A stretch of 64,000 nt of DNA, taken from contig NZ_CP097478.1 of assembly GCF_024029915.1 (NCBI RefSeq), positions 62,001 to 126,000 on the forward strand. The letters run 5' to 3'. The notes beneath the pieces are model-generated. The model was not told the DNA's origin and did no database searches. It worked only from the letters and a program-made list of their open reading frames with translations. Below, in pieces: positions 17,493 through 25,896 of the stretch. Within the stretch, counting starts at the first letter, position 1; every line of letters begins with the position of its first letter. The stretch comes from Fructilactobacillus ixorae (GTDB taxonomy: Bacteria > Bacillota > Bacilli > Lactobacillales > Lactobacillaceae). The position numbers and the translations under genes are program-made.

Positions 17493-17749
17493 ATGCAAAC
17501 ACAACACCTGGTCTGGTGGCAGGACGAAGTGATTTATGTAATTTAGCTGCGTGCCTTTGAAGACATTGCTTCATTGAAATGACTGTTATCGGTAACGGGT
17601 CCACGACCAGGCTGGCAATCTCTAACTGGGAAACCTAGGATAACGTGTAGGGGGATGAAACCGCGACGGGTTGGTTTAATTACACTGTTGCACCACCGGT
17701 AACAACGCAAGCAATTACGAAATTGCCCTACCAGGCGCTGGGTTTATGA
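17493..17749 (+). pseudogene. Decayed GH13 alpha-glucosidase remnant
   Basis: An ATG after AAAGGA opens MQTQHLVWWQDEVIYVI, then a stop, then LRAFEDIAS in the same frame. This resembles the conserved N-terminus of GH13 oligo-1,6-glucosidases and trehalose-6-phosphate hydrolases (WWQ..VIYQIYPRSF.D). About 80 bases later another frame reads GDETATGWFNYT and TKLPYQALGL, which resembles a GH13 C-terminus. Nearly all of the roughly 550 codons in between are gone. The N-terminal match is fair, the C-terminal one weak. Confidence 0.45.
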
Positions 17750-17904
17750 TAACTGTAATCTAAGATGAACCGAGGTACCGGGCTGTAAACTAGTGGTTTG
17801 ACTGGATGAGAGCGGGGTTGCAGGAATTTAACGTAGGTTTCGTAATTACAGAATGTGTTATGAATGTTACAGCATTACAAAAGTAGCTGCTTTTTTAAAC
17901 CGGC

Positions 17905-17921
17905 TGTAACATCACTGTAAC
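17905..17921 (+). promoter_or_regulatory. WalR-type direct repeat upstream of the LysM gene
   Basis: TGTAAC-ATCAC-TGTAAC matches the WalR (YycF) consensus TGTWAH-N5-TGTWAH exactly. WalR controls cell-wall hydrolase genes in Bacillota, which fits the LysM wall protein 113 bases downstream. A further TGTTAC is found at about 17870. The identity of the regulator is inferred. Confidence 0.6.
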
Positions 17922-18034
17922 AATGAGCCGTTAGTATAGGTACCGTTAACTGATTCAGTAATCACTTAACGGAACTCAAGAATTCGTAACTTAATGTTGA
18001 TAATTATTTATTTAATTAAGGAGAGATTTACTCA

Positions 18035-18760
18035 ATGAAATTTAAAGGACTAAAAACTGCTGCTGCCATTACCGCTGTTTCCGCTGGTGTTTTGTTTGCC
18101 GGTGCTAACAACGCTGACGCTTCTACGAACGTAACGGTTAAAGCTGGAGACACGCTTTCACAAATCGCCCAAGACTACAACGTAACGGTTCAAAGTTTAA
18201 AGGAAGCTAACCAGATCCAAGACATTAACCGGATTTACGTTGGTGAAACGTTTGTAATCGGTGACAATGGTGACGTTCAAGTGGCTGCTCCGCAAGCCCC
18301 AGCTGCTCAACCTCACTACGAAGTTAAACAAGCAACTGCTCAACCAGCTGCTCAAACTGAAACTCCAGCTGCGCAACCGGTTCAAGCACAAGCCCCAGCT
18401 AAGACTGAAGCCCCAGTTGCGCAACCAGTTCAAGCGCAAACTCCAGCTCAGCCAGCTGCAAAGCCAGCCGTAGCTGCCCAACCAGCACCAACGCAGGCTC
18501 CAGTTGCTGCTTCACAAGCAAGTAACAGTGCTGCGGTTGAAAACGATGGTTCCTTAGACTCCATCGCTGCCGTTGAATCTGGTGGTTCATACGCGGCTCG
18601 GAATGGTCAATACATTGGTAAATACCAATTGTCTTCAGCATACTTGAACGGTGACTACTCACCAGCTAACCAAGAACGGGTTGCTCGTCAATACGCAATC
18701 AGTCGTTACGGTTCAGTTGCAAACGCCGTTGCTTTCCGGAGCACTCACAACTACTGGTAA
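18035..18760 (+). CDS. Secreted LysM protein with C-terminal transglycosylase-like domain
   Basis: Peptidoglycan-binding wall protein of 241 residues. Signal peptide 1-29 (cleavage after NADA). One LysM domain at about 32-75 (VKAGDTLSQIAQDYNV, INRIYVGETFVIG). Residues 85-165 are a repetitive Ala/Pro/Gln/Thr linker. The C-terminal domain (about 175-241; SLDSIAAVESGGSY, GKYQLSS, AISRYGS, RSTHNYW) is the lysozyme-like/resuscitation-promoting type domain found in lactobacillus wall muramidases. The Glu in AVESGG is the likely catalytic acid. A strong AAGGAGAG site precedes the ATG. It is monocistronic, followed by a terminator, and probably controlled by the WalR-like box upstream. Confidence 0.88.
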   Translation: MKFKGLKTAAAITAVSAGVLFAGANNADASTNVTVKAGDTLSQIAQDYNVTVQSLKEANQIQDINRIYVGETFVIGDNGDVQVAAPQAPAAQPHYEVKQATAQPAAQTETPAAQPVQAQAPAKTEAPVAQPVQAQTPAQPAAKPAVAAQPAPTQAPVAASQASNSAAVENDGSLDSIAAVESGGSYAARNGQYIGKYQLSSAYLNGDYSPANQERVARQYAISRYGSVANAVAFRSTHNYW

Positions 18761-18780
18761 AAAGTAAATTAAACTAACGA

Positions 18781-18811
18781 AAAGGACGCTACTTGAGTAG
18801 CGTCCTTTTTT
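18781..18811 (+). terminator. Terminator of the LysM gene
   Basis: AAAGGACGCTAC pairs with GTAGCGTCCTTT (loop TTGA), followed by a T run. Confidence 0.9.
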
Positions 18812-18835
18812 GTGGGTTAACTTTAGGAGAAATTC

Positions 18836-19171
18836 ATGATTAAACAAAGTCTATCGATTTTAGCTAAAATTTTTAGCGTTGTAAAACCTTCAAGCACTAA
18901 TGTTTTTTTAGTTATCTTACTTTCTATTATTATTTGTTTTCAAGGATTTATGCCCAATTTTTATAATACTAAAATTCACTTTTTAGATTTTATGAATTCT
19001 AATAGATATGGAGTTAATGTATAGGTTTTTGTGATTTTATTGTCAATAATTATATTTGAAATATTTGATATCATTTTTTACTATCTAAATTTAAAAAGAG
19101 CGTTAAAAAAGCTCCCCCACATAGAATTAGATGGTTGGCTAATCTTGTGGGAGAGCTTGTTTTTTATGCGT
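18836..19171 (+). pseudogene. AT-rich small membrane protein with an in-frame stop
   Basis: A start after AGGAG opens 62 codons with one hydrophobic helix (about 22-40), ending at a TAG (19022-19024). The same frame stays open past the stop: VFVILLSIIIFEIFDIIFYYLNLKRALKK (described in parts: a second hydrophobic helix, then a basic end), until about 19171. Together this would be a two-helix protein of about 110 residues. Base composition is far more AT-rich than neighbouring genes, which suggests foreign origin. I do not recognise the family. The 62-residue form alone may be functional. Confidence 0.4.
19109..19163. terminator. Hairpin between the AT-rich ORF and degV
   Basis: AAGCTCCCCCACA pairs with TTGTGGGAGAGCTT, and the T run following on the + strand suggests termination of + strand transcripts. 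A-rich sequence on the other side lets it also end degV transcripts from the - strand. Confidence 0.65.
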
Positions 19172-19175
19172 AAAT

Positions 19176-20015
19176 TTATTTATAAATAATGGCAAAGCCG
19201 CCAGGGCCTACGTGCGTCATAATTACTGGGCAGGTGAGGCGTACCAACACGTGAATGTCCGGCCGGGCTTCCTTAATCCGGTTGGCAACTACGTCAACGT
19301 CTTCCGTCGAGTCCACGTAAGAGAGACCGACTTCCTTCACCTTCGGATCCTTGATCAGGGTTTCGGTAATTTCGTCCCGAATTTTGTGCATTTTCTTGGC
19401 GCCCCGACACTTAGCCATAATGGCTAGCTGGTCATCCTTGAGTTCTAAGACCGGTTTGAGTTGAATGAGGGAAGAAATAAAGCCAACGGCACGACTAGCG
19501 CGGCCTCCCTTGACTAGGTAGTCAAAGCTATTTACGAACACGTTGAGGCTGATTTCTGGAATCATGGCCACCACCGCTTTTTCAATTTCATCCGGGGTGC
19601 TACCTTGCTGGGCTAAGTTAGCGGCTGCTAAGACTTCAAACGCCATCCCCCGATCGGTGGATTGACTATCGATAACCCGGATGTCGCCATTCACTTGTTG
19701 GGCCGCTGACCGGGCCGTTTCCACCGTTCCACTGATAACGTGAGTGAGGTGAATCGAAATAATGCTACCGTTTGGATCAGCTTTGAGAATTTGTTCGTAA
19801 GTTTCTACGAACTGCCCTAATGCAGGTTGACTGGTTTTGGGAAATTCCGTTTTATCATCCTTTAGCATGTCGGAAAACTGTTGCCGGGTGATGTCAACGT
19901 TATCACGGTAGGTCTTTCCTTCAAAGCTGACCTGTAAGGGAATGACGTGTAAATCATTTGCGGTGATCTCTTCTGGAGTTAGTTGGGCGGTTGAATCTGT
20001 AACGATATGAATCAT
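19176..20015 (-). CDS. DegV family fatty-acid-binding protein
   Basis: The 279-residue cytoplasmic protein belongs to the DegV/FakB family. Members bind a fatty acid and present it to the FakA kinase for phosphorylation and use in phospholipids. Marks: IVTDSTAQL at the N-terminus, FPKTSQPALGQF, the Ser/His-binding IHLTHVISGT (usually HLSSGLSGT) and VKGGRASR. The last residues give the GPGGFAIIYK end. AAAGGAAG precedes the ATG. Several DegV paralogues are usual in lactobacilli, so the lipid preference cannot be named. It is divergent from the MFS gene. Confidence 0.88.
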   Translation of the reverse strand: MIHIVTDSTAQLTPEEITANDLHVIPLQVSFEGKTYRDNVDITRQQFSDMLKDDKTEFPKTSQPALGQFVETYEQILKADPNGSIISIHLTHVISGTVETARSAAQQVNGDIRVIDSQSTDRGMAFEVLAAANLAQQGSTPDEIEKAVVAMIPEISLNVFVNSFDYLVKGGRASRAVGFISSLIQLKPVLELKDDQLAIMAKCRGAKKMHKIRDEITETLIKDPKVKEVGLSYVDSTEDVDVVANRIKEARPDIHVLVRLTCPVIMTHVGPGGFAIIYK

Positions 20016-20177
20016 AATGGGGACTTCCTTTCGGATGGTTAATTTTGCTTAAAGTGTGGCTGGGTTGCTAACTAAGTAATCATATTTTACCACGCTTTAA
20101 AGCGCGGGCTGTTCCTTTTTAAACCAGCTGGTTTATGCGAAAATAGAAATAATGATCAATGATAGGAGGAACTGCGT

Positions 20178-21359
20178 ATGAGCCGAGCACCTCGTTCTGA
20201 AATTCGGTTAACTTCGGTCTTAATTTATTCGTTACTACTTAATTCGGGGGCGTCCTTGATGTGGCCGTTAACGACCGTTTATATGCACGATACTCTGCAC
20301 GAGTCGCTCACGGTCGCGGGCACGGTGTTATTCATCATGTCCTGCTTCATGGTGTTAGGTAACTATCTGGGAGGACGGTTGTTTGACCGCTGGTCGCCCT
20401 ACCAAACCGCCATCATTAGTATTTCGATTGCATTAATTGCGGTTATTTGGTTAATTTTTGCGCATGGCTGGCCCATGTTCGCCATCCTCCTGTTTGTTTA
20501 CGGGTTGGGCGAGGGATCCAGTCTGACCTTGTTAAATGCCTATGCAGCCAAGGTACAAAGCAAAAGTACCCGCCAGGTGTTTAACTCCGTTTATATTGGT
20601 GTGAACCTGGGCGTGGTAATCGGCACCACGGCAGTTGGTTACCTCATGAAGTATGGCGTGGCCGTCGTCTTTACGGTCGCCGCGTTCTTCTACATCATCC
20701 TGCTACTCATGACGATTCTTGAGTTTAACGTTAAATTTCCTCCGGTGCAAGCCCATTTGCATGCGGCAGGTGACCACGAGGTTGATATGGGAACCACTCC
20801 CAGCCCGCAGCCACGCTTAATCTGGTTAATTTGCGGCATGGTCTTTTTTGTCTATTTAAGTTACACATTGTGGGAAAGTGTCATGCCAGTTCACATGGGG
20901 GACTTGCACATTTCCTTTGAAAAATATAGTTTAATTTGGCCCATCAACGGGTTGTTAATTGTAATTGGGCAACCAATCGTGAATCGGATTGGGTTACATT
21001 TCCGCATGGTTCCCCAAATTGCGTTTGGGGTAACGGTATTTGCGGCAACCTTCTTTATGTTAATCTGGGCGCGTGACTATTACTGGTTTGTGATAATCAT
21101 GGTCGTCTTAACCCTTGGAGAAATGAACGGACTCCCCGCTATTCCAGCCTGGATTGATAGTTTGGCGGATGCACGGTCAAAGGGTCAGTATCAGGGCATG
21201 TTTAACATTTTCATGTCGCTGGGGCGGGCGGTAGGTCCCTTGTTTGGCGGACTAATGGTAGAATGGTTTGACTATTCGATTCTATTTGCGGTTGCTGGGA
21301 GCTCGATTTTACTGGCCTTAGGCGCGGTCTTATTCGCTAATCGGCGGACGACGACATAA
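20178..21359 (+). CDS. MFS transporter (multidrug-type)
   Basis: A 393-residue membrane protein with about 12 helices and the major facilitator fold. The loop 2-3 motif is present as GNYLGGRLFDRW (family G-xxxDrxGrr). A central cytoplasmic loop at about 190-210 divides the halves, and the second half repeats the pattern. It resembles the YceJ/MdtG-like drug exporters of Bacillota. The substrate is unknown. The start after AGGAGG at 20178 is well supported. It is monocistronic and divergent from degV. Confidence 0.85.
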   Translation: MSRAPRSEIRLTSVLIYSLLLNSGASLMWPLTTVYMHDTLHESLTVAGTVLFIMSCFMVLGNYLGGRLFDRWSPYQTAIISISIALIAVIWLIFAHGWPMFAILLFVYGLGEGSSLTLLNAYAAKVQSKSTRQVFNSVYIGVNLGVVIGTTAVGYLMKYGVAVVFTVAAFFYIILLLMTILEFNVKFPPVQAHLHAAGDHEVDMGTTPSPQPRLIWLICGMVFFVYLSYTLWESVMPVHMGDLHISFEKYSLIWPINGLLIVIGQPIVNRIGLHFRMVPQIAFGVTVFAATFFMLIWARDYYWFVIIMVVLTLGEMNGLPAIPAWIDSLADARSKGQYQGMFNIFMSLGRAVGPLFGGLMVEWFDYSILFAVAGSSILLALGAVLFANRRTTT

Positions 21360-21792
21360 TTACGGGAATAGATGCAGAAACCAGTAACGTATTTTAACTT
21401 ATTGGAGCCAAGCAACAGTTCTTTGGAAAAATCAATTAAATTTCGACTCGGATCTTTAGTTAGAACCGGAAGGGGATTTGATTGCGCTGTTAAGCTGCAC
21501 TTGTCTGAGCGAAGCCCACCTGATTCCCACACTGATGGTTCGAGCTTTGACAACCTATTTACAATATAAAAAATAATTAAAAACAACAACTAGCATAAAG
21601 TCATCACTTAAAATTATGGAAAAGCTGATTTTAACGATTGACGCACTGCAGTTGTTGCTTTTTTAGTTATTTATCATAACATAAACTAATTTCACACAAT
21701 TTTAACGCAATTTTTATTTAATTATAAAGATTGTTTAATTAATCCAAGTGTGCTACTTTTAAGTAAAGAACTGAAGGGAGAGCTGGCAATTA
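21360..21792. other. Intergenic region with no supported gene
   Basis: Short frames occur on both strands (for example about 65 codons at 21372-21569) but without a ribosome site or a recognisable product. The part at about 21430-21545 is richer in GC than its surroundings and could be a relic of another gene. Inverted CAACAACT/AGTTGTTG arms (about 21583-21657) followed by TTTTTT may be a long-looped terminator. The last 100 bases are AT-rich leader for the next gene. Confidence 0.4.
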
Positions 21793-23952
21793 ATGCAAGA
21801 TCAACGAATAAAATTGACAATAAAAGGAAGAAAAAAATGGCTACTTAATGCACTGACATTAACCATTTTCAGCTCAGGAATTACCGGAATGGGCTTCATT
21901 GTAAATGCTAAAGCTGACTCGGAACCAGTTGCTACTATCGCTAAGAATGAAGCTCCAAATCCACAGTACAATAGTCAGATGGCTGAAAATCAAGTCGCTG
22001 GTGAAACGAATTCAATTCAGACAGGGGGAGAAAGTAATAATCAAAATTCTCCCGTTAGTACAGTGACTTCTGCAAACGATGCAGGAGCTTCCGAATCGAT
22101 TAGTAATACGAGTGCAACTACGACCAGTACCAGTTCTTCAGTTCTAACAACACAACCAACACCGGCCTCATCAATGGTGACAACTCCAGCAACTTCGGAT
22201 AAAGCATCGATGGCTTCAATGTCAACTCAAGATAATCGGGAGGGCGCTGCAACGGCTGGGTCAACTGATGACCAACAGGTTAACCTCGATGGTTCTTCAG
22301 CACAGCAAGTGAGTGCTGCATCGTCATTACAGGGCAGTGTTCAACAGTTAGATAACAATGATCATCTATTTCAAACCTTGGTTACTAATCAAGATGGTGA
22401 TTATAAGGCAGTAATTAATGATCCCAATTATCCCAATGGAGTCTGGTTGGATCCAGATCCAAATCATTATAATTTTGGTTGGATTGATGTTGTAAATGGT
22501 GGGAAAGTTAGTTATCTAAATTTTTCGACGAATCGTGCTGGTGATGGAGTCGTTTTTGTTCATGAAATTGATGCAAATGGGAATTTACTACAAACGTATA
22601 CGTTAAATCAAAACGGACAAAAAATCACCTCTAGTAACTATGGTGGACTTTACTCTAAATTTGATAATTCTTCTTTTAGTGTTTCTAATTCTAATGGTGG
22701 TGTTTCGTTTAAAAGACGCTGGATGTACAATAACTATGATAGTTCTAGTGCTTACAGTGGGGTTTCGTTTTTTGCCCCAATCCAAGTTAATCAAGTTGTA
22801 AGTTTCAAAGATCAAAAAACTGGGCAAATTGTTGCCAGTCGAACACAAACGGGGATTTCAGGTCAAACTTATCAAGTTGATGGGGTTCCAAGTGAAATAT
22901 CTGATGATTATATTGTTAATACACCAGCGAATGCTACCGGCGAGATGTCCTCCTTTGGGGTGGTTGGTAATACTTGGACTAATTATTTTGGCGGTGGCTC
23001 GATTAGATTAGTTTTTACGGAAACAGATAATCATGGTGGAATGGATGTACGACTGTATAATAACAATGGACAGCTAGTTAAAACTAAAAGTGGGCAGGAT
23101 TTTTATCATATTGATGCGAACTATGATGGAAGTAAAGGAACCGAGTACTGGGAACTTCCACAAGGTGGTCGGATTTCATTGGCTAAAATCTATGTTCCCC
23201 AGTCGCGGGACGTTGTATTTACAGTTAGTCAAAAAGCCAGTTCAATCCCAGTTGATGCAAGCACCGGTCAAGAACTCCCGCATTCTGGTCAAGACTTTCC
23301 TAAATTTAGTAGCAATCCAGGGGATCAAGTGACGATTGATCCGAAGGATTTACCGGATTTGCCTGGCTACACGAAGCCGCGCGCCCCGTTTACGGTCACG
23401 ATTCCGACAGACGGGAGTCCAGTGAACATTCCATACGTAAAGGATACGCCCACGCAACCCGTAGATGGACAGGGGAATTTAATTCCGACGGATGCGAAGT
23501 TCCCGGATGTTAGTGGAAATCCAGGGGATCAAGTGACGATTGACCCGAAAGATTTACCGGATTTGCCTGGCTACACGAAGCCGCGCGCTCCGTTTACGGT
23601 CACGATTCCGGTTGCTGGTCAAGCGATTATGGTGCCATACATTAAGTTGAAAGAATTTATTTCAGTAACACCATTTAATGAACAAGGCCAAATTATTGCG
23701 CCAGCTTTCAGGATTAAAGAACTAAATCCACCAGAAGTTAAGTTGATGGGTTATCAGTTTGTTGCGTTTAAAAGTGAGAATGGCAAAATAATGGCAATTT
23801 ACCGGCAAGTTGAACAGCAACCGAACAAAGGCGGATCTGAAGCCAGATTACCGGAGACGGGGCAGCAGGTTAACTTGTTGAACTTAGTAGGAATATTTTT
23901 AATGACCATCATGAGCTGGTTGGGCTTTAAAAAATTTAAACAAAACAAATAG
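21793..23952 (+). CDS. LPXTG-anchored surface protein with duplicated beta repeat
   Basis: The 719-residue protein starts with a long signal peptide (basic KLTIKGRKKW, hydrophobic 17-41, cleavage near NAKA). Residues 45-195 are Ser/Thr/Gln-rich. A predicted beta-rich adhesive region covers about 200-480, with many Asn/Gly/Tyr. Two almost identical repeats of about 68 residues follow (GDQVTIDPKDLPDLPGYTKP, about 510-620), then a MucBP-like module. The sortase signal LPETG, a hydrophobic helix and a basic tail lie at the C-terminus. Role: probably adhesion or wall architecture. The binding partner is unknown. GAAGGGAGAG precedes the ATG; a terminator follows. The N-terminal Lys-Trp motif resembles degenerate KxYKxGKxW. 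Confidence 0.82.
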   Translation: MQDQRIKLTIKGRKKWLLNALTLTIFSSGITGMGFIVNAKADSEPVATIAKNEAPNPQYNSQMAENQVAGETNSIQTGGESNNQNSPVSTVTSANDAGASESISNTSATTTSTSSSVLTTQPTPASSMVTTPATSDKASMASMSTQDNREGAATAGSTDDQQVNLDGSSAQQVSAASSLQGSVQQLDNNDHLFQTLVTNQDGDYKAVINDPNYPNGVWLDPDPNHYNFGWIDVVNGGKVSYLNFSTNRAGDGVVFVHEIDANGNLLQTYTLNQNGQKITSSNYGGLYSKFDNSSFSVSNSNGGVSFKRRWMYNNYDSSSAYSGVSFFAPIQVNQVVSFKDQKTGQIVASRTQTGISGQTYQVDGVPSEISDDYIVNTPANATGEMSSFGVVGNTWTNYFGGGSIRLVFTETDNHGGMDVRLYNNNGQLVKTKSGQDFYHIDANYDGSKGTEYWELPQGGRISLAKIYVPQSRDVVFTVSQKASSIPVDASTGQELPHSGQDFPKFSSNPGDQVTIDPKDLPDLPGYTKPRAPFTVTIPTDGSPVNIPYVKDTPTQPVDGQGNLIPTDAKFPDVSGNPGDQVTIDPKDLPDLPGYTKPRAPFTVTIPVAGQAIMVPYIKLKEFISVTPFNEQGQIIAPAFRIKELNPPEVKLMGYQFVAFKSENGKIMAIYRQVEQQPNKGGSEARLPETGQQVNLLNLVGIFLMTIMSWLGFKKFKQNK

Positions 23953-23955
23953 ACC

Positions 23956-23998
23956 AAAAGATCCTTTAAATTGGAGAATCCAATTTAGGGGTCTTTTT
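23956..23998 (+). terminator. Terminator of the LPETG surface protein gene
   Basis: AAAGATCC-TTTAAATTGG pairs with CCAATTTAGGGGTCTTT (loop AGAAT), followed by TTTTTG. Confidence 0.85.
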
Positions 23999-24067
23999 GT
24001 TTAATTTAAAGATAGATTTTTAATTTGATAAGATATAATTATGGCAGAAACTAAGGAGGAAAAAAGC

Positions 24068-25480
24068 ATGGAACCTGATCAGCACCGAATGCCGCAAGTC
24101 ACCAACTCACGTTTTCAGCAGCACTATCATTTGATTCCACCCCAGGGTTGGATGAACGATCCGAACGGCTTTACTTACTTTCAGGGTTACTATCATCTGT
24201 TTTATCAGTATCATCCCTATGGAGTGGAATGGGGACCCATGCACTGGGGGCACGCCCGTAGTCGTGATTTAGTTCACTGGGAAACGTTACCACCAGCACT
24301 GGCACCAGATAGTGCCGCCGATGAATCCGGTTGTTTTTCGGGCAGTGCAATTGTGAAAGATAACCGCTTGTTCCTCATTTACACGGGGCATCACGTTCCA
24401 GATGCCGACCATCCTGATGACTTTTGGCAGACCCAAAACGTGGCTGTGAGTGACGATGGGCTTCATTTTTATAAGCTGGCTACGAATCCAGTCATTGCGG
24501 AGCCACCGGCGGACAACAGCCACCATTTTCGCGATCCGAAAGTGTTTGAACACGATGGAGCTTACTACCTCGTGTTAGGCAGTCAAGTGGCGCAGACCGC
24601 CACCGGCCGGGTGTTGCTCTATCGGTCGCAGAACCTCGTGGACTGGCAATTTCAGGGGGTCATCACGGCCGCCGAGTCCCCGACCGCGGGCTTTATGTGG
24701 GAATGTCCTGACCTGTTCCGCTTGAACGGGCAGGACGTCTTAATGATGTCACCCCAGGGGATTCCGGCAGGAAAACAAACTAATTTAAACCTCTACCAAA
24801 CGAGCTATTACATGGGACAATTCGACTTTGCCACGGCTCATTATACGCATGCTCAACTTCGGGAACTGGACCACGGTCATGATTTTTATGCCGCCCAAAC
24901 CATGCTGGCTCCCGATGGGCGGCGGATCGTGATTGGCTGGCTGGATATGTGGGAAGCGCCCTTTCCAGAACAAGCCGACGGGTGGGCCGGGACAATGACC
25001 CTCCCGCGCGAACTAACCAGCCACCATGACCAGTTAATGATGTTTCCGGTGGCTGAGGTGCAACAACTGCGTACGCAACAGCTCCTGGATGAACACTGGC
25101 AGGGCACAGAACGATTGTTAGCGGTTCCAGACGCCCGGCACTTAGAACTGCACCTACAAACTGAATTGAATCAGTGGCAAGGGACTCAGATTACTTTGCG
25201 GTTGCACGCGGGACAACCGGATTTACAGCTCACGTACTACTCTCACACGCAGCAATTAGTGTTACAACGGGCCGGGGCGGATGCACAACGTTTTGCGCAA
25301 CTCCGGCCGACAGCGTTGCTTGACGTGCACGTCTGGACCGATACCAGTTCGGTCGAGATCTTTGTAAACCATGGAGAAGCGGTGTTTAGCGAACGATTTT
25401 ATCCCGAAGTGAATCCGCAGGTGACCCTCACGGCGGATGCACCAGTGAACGTAGACCTAACTGCTTATCAATTAGAATAA
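24068..25480 (+). CDS. Glycoside hydrolase family 32: sucrose-6-phosphate hydrolase/beta-fructofuranosidase
   Basis: Cleaves fructose from sucrose 6-phosphate, sucrose or small fructans. The 470-residue protein has GH32 marks in order: GWMNDPNGF with nucleophile Asp31, HWGHARSRDLVHW, GCFSGSA, FRDPKV (transition-state Asp) near 159, and WECPDLF with the acid/base Glu near 212. A C-terminal beta-sandwich follows. No signal peptide, so cytoplasmic. ATG 24068 was chosen because AAGGAGG lies 9 bases ahead; an ATG nine codons earlier has none. No sugar transporter or LacI regulator is next to it, so scrB or invertase cannot be decided from context. Confidence 0.9.
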   Translation: MEPDQHRMPQVTNSRFQQHYHLIPPQGWMNDPNGFTYFQGYYHLFYQYHPYGVEWGPMHWGHARSRDLVHWETLPPALAPDSAADESGCFSGSAIVKDNRLFLIYTGHHVPDADHPDDFWQTQNVAVSDDGLHFYKLATNPVIAEPPADNSHHFRDPKVFEHDGAYYLVLGSQVAQTATGRVLLYRSQNLVDWQFQGVITAAESPTAGFMWECPDLFRLNGQDVLMMSPQGIPAGKQTNLNLYQTSYYMGQFDFATAHYTHAQLRELDHGHDFYAAQTMLAPDGRRIVIGWLDMWEAPFPEQADGWAGTMTLPRELTSHHDQLMMFPVAEVQQLRTQQLLDEHWQGTERLLAVPDARHLELHLQTELNQWQGTQITLRLHAGQPDLQLTYYSHTQQLVLQRAGADAQRFAQLRPTALLDVHVWTDTSSVEIFVNHGEAVFSERFYPEVNPQVTLTADAPVNVDLTAYQLE

Positions 25481-25481
25481 A

Positions 25482-25512
25482 AAAGACCTTGAGGGCTCCC
25501 TCAGGGTCTTTA
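25482..25512. terminator. Terminator between GH32 gene and small ORF
   Basis: AAAGACCTTGA pairs with TCAGGGTCTTT, flanked by A and T runs; convergent genes on both sides may share it. Confidence 0.75.
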
Positions 25513-25518
25513 GATTAC

Positions 25519-25782
25519 CTAGTCACCTAGGTGGTGGGCCACCGTTTTGACCGTAACGGCAGTATGTCGATTTCGTTTGTCCGTGATGAAGTAGACAAAG
25601 TCACCGATGGCGTACCGCCCGGCGCGATCCGGTCCCGTAACCGTGGCACGGTTAAGCTGTTCGTCGATCGCAATTACATTATTACCAATTACTTTAGCAA
25701 TAATCTGACCGCCATCGGATTGGATTGCTATCGTGACCATACCAACGCTGACACTGCGGTAGGTGGGTTCGTGATTCCGCAT
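25519..25782 (-). CDS. Small protein of unknown function (87 residues)
   Basis: Starts at ATG 25782 (MRNHEPTYRSVSVG) after AAAGGAG with suitable spacing. The frame is open for 15 more codons upstream without support. The product is alternating and hydrophobic in a beta-strand manner (SVSVGMVTIAIQ, IIAKVIGNNVIAID, YAIGDFVYFITD). It reads like a small SH3/OB-like barrel. No family is recognised. An open frame on the opposite strand overlaps it fully but has no ribosome site. Confidence 0.5.
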   Translation of the reverse strand: MRNHEPTYRSVSVGMVTIAIQSDGGQIIAKVIGNNVIAIDEQLNRATVTGPDRAGRYAIGDFVYFITDKRNRHTAVTVKTVAHHLGD

Positions 25783-25856
25783 CGTATCAAGCTCCTTTCT
25801 GCAGTTTTCAAAGAACAATTGGGCCACGGTTTCGTGGCACCCTCATTATAGCATGA

Positions 25857-25894
25857 AAAAACCCGGCGCGCGCTGAGCGTGACGTCAGGTTCTT
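25857..25894 (-). terminator. Likely terminator of the GT8 gene
   Basis: On the - strand AACCTGACG-CACGC folds imperfectly with GCGCG-CGCCGGGTT, followed by six T, immediately after the GT8 stop. Confidence 0.5.
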
Positions 25895-25896
25895 AG

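Noticed and set aside
21372..21569. 65-codon frame after the MFS gene and an overlapping antisense frame
   Set aside because: No ribosome site, product not recognised, and both strands open equally; kept as intergenic.
25531..25851. 106-codon + strand frame opposite the 87-residue protein
   Set aside because: No ribosome site; the - strand frame has AAAGGAG with good spacing and a more protein-like composition.
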